A DNA stretch of 12,929 nucleotides, from the NCBI GenBank assembly GCA_934699065.1, contig CAKUWD010000070.1, positions 1-12,929 of the forward strand, written 5' to 3'. Each line of letters begins with the position of its first letter. Positions within the stretch are counted from its first letter, which is position 1. This document shows, in pieces, positions 7,859-12,929 of this stretch. This DNA comes from an uncultured Treponema sp. GTDB lineage: Bacteria; Spirochaetota; Spirochaetia; Treponematales; Treponemataceae. The translations under genes and the position numbers were made by a program. The notes below the pieces were generated by a model. That model was not told the DNA's origin, searched no databases, and saw only the letters and a program-made list of their open reading frames with translations.

Positions 7859-7867
7859 ATTATAGCA
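7859..7867 (-). promoter_or_regulatory. Extended -10 promoter placing the start point on an ATG
   Basis: The minus strand reads TGC-TATAAT (7867-7859), a full extended -10 element (TGnTATAAT), followed by six A residues and the ATG at 7852. The usual start position is the A of this ATG. There is no good -35 box, as expected for an extended -10 promoter. The TATAAT-N6-ATG geometry is the same as upstream of the DUF2804-like gene. Confidence 0.6.
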
Positions 7868-7872
7868 CATTT

Positions 7873-7902
7873 TTGATATTCATATATAGAAAAAACTATA
7901 CT
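7873..7902 (+). promoter_or_regulatory. Predicted promoter of the CobW-family gene
   Basis: TTGATA (7873-7878) and TATACT (7897-7902) are separated by 18 bases, giving a start near 7909 and a 45-base AT-rich leader with GAGG at 7942-7945, nine bases before ATG 7955. The 100-bp gap is shared with the divergent diguanylate cyclase promoter. I see no Zur-like palindrome. Confidence 0.45.
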
Positions 7903-7954
7903 TTAGATGGATTTTTTATTATATTTAATTATATATTTTGTGAGGTATTAAATT

Positions 7955-9196
7955 ATGTCAAATAAAAAGATCCCAATTACACTTTTGTGCGGATATCTTG
8001 GAGCGGGAAAGACTACTCTTCTTAACCGCGTTCTTACAAATCAGAAAGGCTATAAAGTTGCCGTAATAGTAAACGATATTGGTGAAGTAAACGTTGATGA
8101 ACGTCTTATTTCAAAAGAAGCTAAAATAGAAGATTCCAGCAGCCTTGTACCACTTACAAATGGTTGTATCTGCTGTACTCTTAAAAGCGATATGGTAAAT
8201 CAGATTGAAAACCTGATGAAAAGCGGAAAGTTCGACTATATCATGATTGAAGCCAGCGGTGTTTGTGAGCCTATGCCAATTGCTCAGGCAATCGAACAAA
8301 TTGAAATTGGAAAACTTGATAACGTTGTTGGTGTTGTTGATGCAAGTCGTCTTGTTGATGAATTTGATGAAGGAAAAGCTCTTCTTAAGAAAGATATTGA
8401 TGAAGAAGATATCGAATCACTTTTGATTCAGCAGATTGAGTTCTGTTCAACTTTGATTGTAAACAAACGCGACCTTGTAACAGACGAACAGATGAAGATG
8501 GTTCGCGCAGTAATCAATAAGATTCAGCCAACAGTTAAGGTTATTGAAACTACAAGATGTGATGTTCCGGTAGAAGAAATCATTGGAACAGACCGATTTG
8601 ATTTTGAAACAGTTTATGCAAGTGCCGGCTGGGTAAAGGCTCTGGAAGAGCACGATGCAGAAGATGATGTTGATGACGATGATCACGACGAGCATGAACA
8701 TCATCACGACCATGAAGAACATGAACATCACCACCATGATGATGACGACGATGATGATGATCACGACCACGAGCATGAACATCACGGACACCATCATCAT
8801 CACGAGCATAAGCACGAAGGTGAAAGTGAAGACGAATACGGAATCGGTTCATTTGTATACTACCGCAGAAGACCTTTCAACCGCGAAAAACTGGATCGCT
8901 TTGCAAGCAACTGGCCTCGCAACATCATCCGTTCAAAGGGCGTAGTATGGTTCAGCGACGAAGAAGATATGGCTTACGTACTTGAAACTTCTGGCCGCCA
9001 GATTCAAGCCGGCTATTCTGGAAACTGGCTTGCCTCATGCCCACCTGCAGAGCAGCAGCGCGTTCTTGCCGAAGAACCAGAAATGAAAAAAGACTGGGAT
9101 GAAAAAGTCGGCGACCGCATGATCAAAATGGTAATCATCGGCCGTCACCTGAACAAGGAAGAAATCAGCAAGAATCTGGATAATTGTTTGGATTAA
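7955..9196 (+). CDS. CobW/COG0523 G3E GTPase with His/Asp-rich metal tract
   Basis: A 413-residue P-loop GTPase of the CobW/ZNG1 metallochaperone class. GYLGAGKT at 13-20 is the Walker A, GCICC at 70-74 is the CxCC metal-binding signature, EASGVCEP at 99-106 follows it, and NKRD at 170-173 is the guanine-specificity motif. Residues 233-288 are a low-complexity tract with about 24 His and 18 Asp, including a run of eight Asp. A normal CobW C-terminal domain (about 294-405) follows. Members use GTP to hand zinc or another metal to client proteins in the cytoplasm; the tract suits metal binding or buffering. The metal cannot be told from sequence, and no cobalamin genes are nearby, so a cobaltochelatase role is not suggested. 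It is a single-gene unit with its own terminator. Confidence 0.92.
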   Translation: MSNKKIPITLLCGYLGAGKTTLLNRVLTNQKGYKVAVIVNDIGEVNVDERLISKEAKIEDSSSLVPLTNGCICCTLKSDMVNQIENLMKSGKFDYIMIEASGVCEPMPIAQAIEQIEIGKLDNVVGVVDASRLVDEFDEGKALLKKDIDEEDIESLLIQQIEFCSTLIVNKRDLVTDEQMKMVRAVINKIQPTVKVIETTRCDVPVEEIIGTDRFDFETVYASAGWVKALEEHDAEDDVDDDDHDEHEHHHDHEEHEHHHHDDDDDDDDHDHEHEHHGHHHHHEHKHEGESEDEYGIGSFVYYRRRPFNREKLDRFASNWPRNIIRSKGVVWFSDEEDMAYVLETSGRQIQAGYSGNWLASCPPAEQQRVLAEEPEMKKDWDEKVGDRMIKMVIIGRHLNKEEISKNLDNCLD

Positions 9197-9232
9197 GTGC
9201 TGATTAGTATCTTGATAAGATTAAATCTTATG

Positions 9233-9265
9233 AACACACCGGCTCATATGGGCCGGTGTGTTTGT
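9233..9265 (+). terminator. Intrinsic terminator of the CobW-family gene
   Basis: AACACACCGGC (9233-9243) pairs perfectly with GCCGGTGTGTT (9252-9262) around the loop TCATATGG. The plus-strand continuation is TTTGTTTAATT. The GC-rich stem and T-run fit a Rho-independent terminator 36 bases after the cobW stop. In the opposite direction no T-run follows, so it would serve the convergent minus-strand genes less well. The same 33 bases recur at 11731-11763. Confidence 0.85.
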
Positions 9266-9269
9266 TTAA

Positions 9270-9629
9270 TTATCTAGAAAAAAGAAATATGTTATCATCT
9301 ATCTCAATTGATAAATTTACACCAGCGTTTACAACATTTCCTGTCATACCTATTGTTGCAATCTTTTCTCCCTTTTTGATATGTTGTCTTCTTTTCACGA
9401 AAAAAGATTTCAAATTACAATAAGTTACTGACATTCCTAGTTCTTCATAATTCACAGTTACAAACATTCCTTTTTCTTCATCGAATCCTAAATCTATAAT
9501 AACTCCTTCAGATATTGCATTTATTATCTCCCCTTCTCTCCCATCAAAATGAAGAAGCGTCTTTTGGTTCTCTGCATATAACTTAGAAAATAGTAAAATA
9601 ATAAAAAAAATAATAGTCTTTGTTTTCAT
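9270..9629 (-). CDS. Exported M23/LytM-like protein lacking catalytic histidines
   Basis: A 119-residue protein with a signal peptide (hydrophobic 5-15, likely cleavage after LYA at 20). The rest follows the M23/LytM beta-sheet pattern: GVIIDLGFDEEKG then VTVNYEELG then VTYCNLKSF, a basic turn with KKGEKIATIG, then MTGNVVNAGVNLSIEID. In active M23 enzymes the corresponding places hold the HxxxD, HLH and LHFE zinc ligands. Here the HLH position reads YCNL and the last reads NLSIEID, so this is very probably a non-enzymatic relative. It starts by ATGA overlap with the preceding RHS-remnant frame. It could be an immunity or inhibitor protein that binds periplasmic substrate or toxin, which is inference. 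Confidence 0.7.
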   Translation of the reverse strand: MKTKTIIFFIILLFSKLYAENQKTLLHFDGREGEIINAISEGVIIDLGFDEEKGMFVTVNYEELGMSVTYCNLKSFFVKRRQHIKKGEKIATIGMTGNVVNAGVNLSIEIDDNIFLFSR

Positions 9630-10009
9630 TTAAATGTAACCTCATAATTATATTGATCTTGACTATCTTGATATATAGAAATGACAGTAATGTCAACATT
9701 TACAACAATCGGTCTTTCAGTTGTTGTAATATTATCAATAGTACAACTATTCCCTGTCTCGTATGCATTTGAAGCACTTGTGTTAGAATAATGTTTACCA
9801 TTTTTTTGAACATTAACATAATTTTCAGAAACATATGCATCTTTAGATAAAATTGCTGTTTCATTATCTGAACTACTATTATCCAAAAAAACACTAACAT
9901 CAATCTTTGATTTATCTCTGAAGCGGGCTAGCTTTGGGTTGTAGTCGTGGTAGCCGTAGTTGTAGAGGCGGGAGGTCGTACTGCTTACCAAGATAAAGAA
10001 TATTACCAC
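9626..10009 (-). CDS. Orphan RHS core tip joined to an unknown C-terminal domain
   Basis: The frame opens with GTG at 10009, overlapping the previous stop by seven bases without a clear ribosome-binding site. Residues 11-31 (SRLYNYGYHDYNPKLARF region) match the RHS-repeat core signature (LYxYGxRxYxPxxxRF) that directly precedes the variable toxin of RHS proteins. After ARFR the expected continuation (TVDPIRDG...) is missing, and about 95 polar residues of unknown type follow (from DKSKIDV). The core sliver is much more GC-rich than its surroundings. This is what a displaced RHS C-terminal cassette looks like. It may be translated by coupling or be a relic. The 127-residue product has no domain I can name beyond the RHS tip. 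Confidence 0.55.
   Translation of the reverse strand: MVIFFILVSSTTSRLYNYGYHDYNPKLARFRDKSKIDVSVFLDNSSSDNETAILSKDAYVSENYVNVQKNGKHYSNTSASNAYETGNSCTIDNITTTERPIVVNVDITVISIYQDSQDQYNYEVTFK
9916..9990 (-). other. GC-rich RHS core fragment
   Basis: About 56% G+C by my count, in surroundings near 30%. It encodes the last residues of an RHS core and stops at the ARFR junction. The composition break marks it as a separate piece of DNA left by recombination from an rhs gene. Confidence 0.6.
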
Positions 10010-10470
10010 TGGCTTCTATCTACTTCATATTTTGAAAAGGACTGCTTTTGGGTATTCCATAGAAATATCGGGCCATCAGTTACATTTTTTCCTTTATTAG
10101 TATAAAAAGCCGTTGTTATACACTTGTTTTTTTCTATAACATTGACTTTATAACCATAAAATTCTTGTGTTGCTATTATTCCTTGAAATAATAAATTTGT
10201 ATTATCATAAATTTTTTCATCATCAATAATTAAAAAAATTATTATTTTATTTTCATCATAAGAATAAAAGATTCCTTTTGTTATAATATCACTAGAATTT
10301 TCTGCAAGTATATATGAGAATTCCATATTTAAATAATCAAATTTATAATGAGCAGTCTTATACTGATATCCATCAAAAAATAATTGTAAATAATTCGCAT
10401 CTTGTTCTTTTGCATAACTACTTATCCCTAATAAAATAAAGAAAAGTACCAGCATAATTTTTCTTTTCAT
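10003..10470 (-). CDS. Exported protein of unknown fold, candidate immunity protein
   Basis: A 155-residue protein with a clear signal peptide (MKRK start, hydrophobic 5-16, cleavage likely after SYA at 20). The mature part is beta-rich and aromatic, with alternating polar and hydrophobic residues. I recognise no family. It begins ten bases after the stop of the NlpC/P60 domain gene, with AGGGG overlapping that stop as ribosome-binding site, so the pair is coupled. A periplasmic protein directly after an orphan peptidoglycan-peptidase domain is the expected arrangement for an immunity protein. That role is inferred from position and export signal only. Confidence 0.72.
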   Translation of the reverse strand: MKRKIMLVLFFILLGISSYAKEQDANYLQLFFDGYQYKTAHYKFDYLNMEFSYILAENSSDIITKGIFYSYDENKIIIFLIIDDEKIYDNTNLLFQGIIATQEFYGYKVNVIEKNKCITTAFYTNKGKNVTDGPIFLWNTQKQSFSKYEVDRSQW

Positions 10471-10479
10471 TTTGTTCCC

Positions 10480-10839
10480 CTATCTAAAACGAAGTCGTCT
10501 AATTTCACCTGATTTTCCTAATGGACCTGGTAACAATTCTATAGTTCCAGGATTATCTATAGTGTTTTCTGGACCTCCTGTAGCATTAACTCTTGCCCCA
10601 TTAGAATCAACTATTGTTTGGACATGATTTATATTTCCATTGCTATCAGATAAAAACCGCAAATCTCCTGGTTGAACACCTCCATCAACAGGATCCGTAA
10701 GATTATATAATTGTGAAGCCGTTTGATCAGAAACATCATTACCCATTTGATTAATACCATATATTAAAGATCCTGAACAATCCATACCGCCATCTTCGGG
10801 AGTGTTACCTCCCCAAATCGTACTCAGAAAGCAGCCCAT
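10480..10839 (-). CDS. Orphan NlpC/P60 peptidase domain (RHS-toxin type)
   Basis: A 119-residue frame that is almost entirely an NlpC/P60 papain-like domain. It has WGGNTPEDGGMDCSG with the nucleophile Cys21, GDLRFL at 58-63, NHVQTIV with His72, and VNATGG placing Asn85 where the third polar residue usually sits. Known family members cut peptide bonds in bacterial cell-wall peptides. Its wording resembles NlpC/P60 domains at the C-termini of RHS polymorphic toxins. It has no signal peptide and begins at the domain edge; the frame extends only eight codons upstream, to a TAG. It therefore looks like a detached toxin domain without its delivery part. The start has only weak AAAGAG. It follows the SUMF1-like lipoprotein stop by 24 bases. 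Confidence 0.78.
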   Translation of the reverse strand: MGCFLSTIWGGNTPEDGGMDCSGSLIYGINQMGNDVSDQTASQLYNLTDPVDGGVQPGDLRFLSDSNGNINHVQTIVDSNGARVNATGGPENTIDNPGTIELLPGPLGKSGEIRRLRFR

Positions 10840-10863
10840 TAATAAATTCTCTTTTGACTTCTA

Positions 10864-11706
10864 TCATTTCAACTGTCTAACCAATCTAATTCCTGCAAAT
10901 TCGGTTGATAGTTCATTTACATCAAAGATACATTTTTTTTGTATACTCTCATATGTATCACACCAATATCCACCAAAATAACATCTAACTGGAGTTAGAA
11001 CTTCATTATAATATAATTGATCAAGATCAGGTGTATAAGATCCCGGTCCAAAAGGAGACAGAGAATAATCAAAGTAGTCATATTCCTTTAAATAGTAATC
11101 ATTACAATACTGCGCAAGATTTCCTAAAATATCATAAACACCGTAATCATTCATTTTTCCTTCATAAACTGGACGGGCAACAGTTTCATTTATATCTTGT
11201 TCCATATTACAAAGATTTTCCTTTTCATACTTCTCTTTTGTAAGCCCATCTTTTATTCCTGAAAGTATAATTAATTCCCTTAAATATGGCATTCTATATC
11301 CATTGGCAGTTCTATCTATAGTTATTACACAAGAAGATGACTTTTTATTTTCTTCACTAAAAACATAACAAGGCTTATATCCAGATTTTATACTCAACCA
11401 GTTACAATAGTCTGCTGCTTCCCGCCATGAAACATCCCATACAGGCCAATCATCATTAAATTTCATTTCATAATATATATCGCGGCTTCGTATTTTTTTG
11501 GATTCAAAATCTTCTACAGTTTTGATATTATTTGCAACAATATATTCCTTGAAATCTTTCATCGTTACCAATGTTTCTGAAATCAGAATATTCAAATCAT
11601 CATTTTTTATCTTTATCATTTTTGGTGACACATTCTTTGTAGAACAACTACAAAGACAGACAAATAAACAAAATGATAAAAATAGTTCATAAATAAAGTT
11701 CTTCAT
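10864..11706 (-). CDS. SUMF1/FGE-fold lipoprotein, copy A
   Basis: A 280-residue putative lipoprotein: signal peptide 1-20 with lipobox LCSC and Cys21. From about 88 it follows the formylglycine-generating-enzyme (SUMF1, C-type-lectin) pattern: VWDVSWREAADYCNWLS, NGYRMPYLRELI (usually RLPTEAEWE), DYGVYDILGNLAQYCND (usually GLYDMxGNVWEW), GGYWC, and a terminal FAGIRLVRQL. In catalytic FGE two cysteines lie five residues apart; here Cys249 may match the first and the second is missing, so it is probably a binding domain and not an oxidase. GGAG ten bases before ATG 11706 supports the start. It is followed by the NlpC/P60 domain gene. Its last third is nearly repeated in copy B. Confidence 0.78.
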   Translation of the reverse strand: MKNFIYELFLSFCLFVCLCSCSTKNVSPKMIKIKNDDLNILISETLVTMKDFKEYIVANNIKTVEDFESKKIRSRDIYYEMKFNDDWPVWDVSWREAADYCNWLSIKSGYKPCYVFSEENKKSSSCVITIDRTANGYRMPYLRELIILSGIKDGLTKEKYEKENLCNMEQDINETVARPVYEGKMNDYGVYDILGNLAQYCNDYYLKEYDYFDYSLSPFGPGSYTPDLDQLYYNEVLTPVRCYFGGYWCDTYESIQKKCIFDVNELSTEFAGIRLVRQLK

Positions 11707-11730
11707 TTTTTATAAACTCCACTCTTTTAT

Positions 11731-11763
11731 AACACACCGGCTCATATGGGCCGGTGTGTTTGT
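11731..11763 (+). repeat. Exact second copy of the cobW terminator hairpin
   Basis: All 33 bases match 9233-9265, in the same orientation, followed by TTTGTATT. Its T-rich side faces plus, yet no plus-strand gene ends here. It lies between the glycan-binding gene stop (11778) and the copy A start (11706), where it may weakly end the minus-strand transcript. Together the two copies are direct repeats around a segment of about 2.5 kb. Confidence 0.8.
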
Positions 11764-11777
11764 ATTACTATAGTTTT

Positions 11778-12560
11778 TTAATAATCACTCTTACATAATA
11801 TAAAGTTGATACAGGTATCGTCGTATTTTTCACCTTTATAAACATCTAAGATTTCCAATTCAATATCTCTTGTATAAAAAGGAATTTGAATTTCGAACGG
11901 TATAGCATTATCAGGAAGCTCAACTGTAATAGACTCATTTCTTTGATTGATGTTACAAATTTTGAGGAGTTTAACCCGGTTATTATTATAATAGGTCTGA
12001 ACTTTATATGAAACAAATCCGTTAGAAATTACAATACTTTTTATAGGAGATGATTTACTAATAAAAATTTTGTCTCCAATACCAGAACCATCACTCCCCT
12101 CCACCCATGGTTTTCCAATAGATAAATCAGAAAGATTCTCAGGAACGTATTTGATTTTTCCTTCGGTAAGATAATTCTTTGTTGAATATTTTGTTTTTCC
12201 AGAAAACAATAAAGAGTTTTTTCCAAAAAGGCCTAACTCTATAGGAGATATTTTATTATTTGTATAAGCCAGGAAGAATTCTTTATGAGGTGCCATCAAA
12301 GTAACATATTCTTCAATTTTATCCTTCTTATGAATTAGCAAATTATAGTATGGTCCCTTATTTTCATAAGAATATGAAAATCGTTCTTCTTTAAGACCAG
12401 TTTCATCTGAATAAGTAGATATTTCAATGTAATTCTTACTGAAATACCATGAAAAATCTCCACCCGCGTTTGAAAACAAACTGCTTACAATTCTTTCTTG
12501 TTCTTGACTAAACAGAAAAAAAGAATTGAGCATGATTATAATAAAAATAATTCGTTTCAT
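11778..12560 (-). CDS. Exported protein with NADase-type glycan-binding (discoidin-like) domain
   Basis: From ATG 12560 the product has 260 residues, with signal peptide 1-18 (MKRIIFIIIM, then LNSFFLFS before QEQ). This start is fixed by AGGAGG at 12572-12567, six bases upstream; an in-frame ATG at 12590 lacks such a site. The C-terminal half (about 138-258) matches the domain annotated as NADase-type glycan-binding: ENLSDLS, PWVEGSDGSGIGDKI, IVISNGF, NNNRVK, a beta-rich stretch, then VYKGEKYDDTCINFIL. The N-terminal half (about 30-135) is beta-rich and unknown. It probably binds carbohydrate at or outside the cell surface. It follows the SUMF1 copy B gene by 60 bases. Confidence 0.8.
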   Translation of the reverse strand: MKRIIFIIIMLNSFFLFSQEQERIVSSLFSNAGGDFSWYFSKNYIEISTYSDETGLKEERFSYSYENKGPYYNLLIHKKDKIEEYVTLMAPHKEFFLAYTNNKISPIELGLFGKNSLLFSGKTKYSTKNYLTEGKIKYVPENLSDLSIGKPWVEGSDGSGIGDKIFISKSSPIKSIVISNGFVSYKVQTYYNNNRVKLLKICNINQRNESITVELPDNAIPFEIQIPFYTRDIELEILDVYKGEKYDDTCINFILCKSDY

Positions 12561-12566
12561 ATTAAT

Positions 12567-12572
12567 CCTCCT
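12567..12572 (-). promoter_or_regulatory. Ribosome-binding site deciding the glycan-binding gene start
   Basis: AGGAGG on the minus strand lies six bases before ATG 12560. It lies inside the longer frame from 12590 and argues for the shorter, signal-peptide-initiated product. Confidence 0.75.
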
Positions 12573-12620
12573 AAAGAAGAGTAAAAACATTTCAATAGAC
12601 TAAATCTTTGAAAATTAATC

Positions 12621-12929
12621 TTATTTCAACTGTCTAACCAATCTAATTCCGGCAAATTCGGTTGATAGTTCATTTACATTCATAATTATCCTTTTGCTAA
12701 AGCTTTCATATGTATCACACCAAAAACCACCCATATAACACCTAACTGGTGTTAGTATATCGTTATAATATACCTGATCAGGATCAGGAGTATATACATC
12801 TGGACCAAATGGAGACAGAGAATAATCAAAGTAGTCATATTCCTTTAAATAATAATCATTACAATACTGCGCAAGATTTCCTAAAATATCATAAACACCG
12901 TAATCATTCATTTTTCCTTCATAAACTGG
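12621..12929 (-). CDS. SUMF1/FGE-fold protein, copy B, 3' part only
   Basis: The frame is open to the right edge: the last six bases-in-frame codons (PVYEGK) lead into MNDYGVYDILGNLAQYCND, so the Met at 12911 is internal and not a start. The 103 visible residues match copy A across its C-terminal third, including GGFWC, the missing second FGE cysteine and the terminal FAGIRLVRQLK. Differences cluster in the part corresponding to copy A residues 220-262. The full gene probably encodes a lipoprotein like copy A, though its N-terminus is outside the window. It is followed by the glycan-binding protein gene, not by NlpC/P60. Confidence 0.8.
   Translation of the reverse strand, partial: PVYEGKMNDYGVYDILGNLAQYCNDYYLKEYDYFDYSLSPFGPDVYTPDPDQVYYNDILTPVRCYMGGFWCDTYESFSKRIIMNVNELSTEFAGIRLVRQLK

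Noticed and set aside
8447..8945. Long Met/Val/Ile-rich and Asp/Arg/His-rich frames opposite or beside the CobW His/Asp tract
   Set aside because: They are by-products of repetitive GAT/CAT/CAC codons in other frames; the CobW frame explains the region.
10923..12810. Diversity-generating retroelement as source of the SUMF1 copy differences
   Set aside because: The fold fits, but differences are not confined to sites consistent with adenine mutation on the coding strand, several are synonymous, and no reverse transcriptase or template repeat is in the window.
9240..12929. CRISPR array, tRNA or rRNA in the accessory region
   Set aside because: No regularly spaced repeats and no cloverleaf or rRNA-like segments were seen; the only repeats are the duplicated hairpin and the SUMF1 gene copies.

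Overview
The window looks like a chromosomal stretch from a host-associated Treponema-like spirochaete. The evidence is AT-rich DNA, small exported proteins and lipoproteins with relaxed spirochaetal lipoboxes, an NADase-type glycan-binding protein, an RHS tip of the kind I recall from treponemes, and a 656-residue protein I can place in no broadly known family. The genus is inferred from gene content; no rRNA or marker gene is present.

Bases 1-9265 are ordinary chromosome. On the minus strand are the first codons of a gene running off the left edge and a beta-CASP metallo-beta-lactamase-fold RNase-like enzyme (195-1619). A 215-bp near-palindromic element (1694-1908) lies between two divergent promoters. 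The plus strand then carries a two-gene unit: a DUF2804-like protein whose start codon coincides with its predicted transcription start, and the Gly-rich 656-residue protein. Convergent to these is a coupled minus-strand pair: a LacI-type-sensor diguanylate cyclase and a pyridoxal/pyridoxamine kinase, overlapping by ATGA. The last 16 kinase residues are written in a dispersed palindromic repeat. A CobW/COG0523 GTPase with a long His/Asp tract runs divergently on the plus strand and ends at a strong terminator.

Bases 9266-12929 are accessory DNA. It is more AT-rich and every gene is on the minus strand. In transcription order it holds: the 3' end of an SUMF1/FGE-fold gene (copy B); an exported glycan-binding protein; a second copy of the cobW terminator hairpin; a complete SUMF1/FGE-fold lipoprotein (copy A); an orphan NlpC/P60 peptidase domain; an exported unknown protein suited to be its immunity partner; a GC-rich sliver of RHS core fused to an unknown C-terminal domain; and an exported M23/LytM-like protein without catalytic histidines. 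I read this as displaced polymorphic-toxin C-terminal and immunity cassettes, probably downstream of an RHS or related locus beyond the right edge. The two SUMF1 copies are nearly identical in two flanking blocks, about 71% identical between them, and are followed by different cargo genes. That suggests a recombining module with a shared upstream gene and exchangeable downstream genes.
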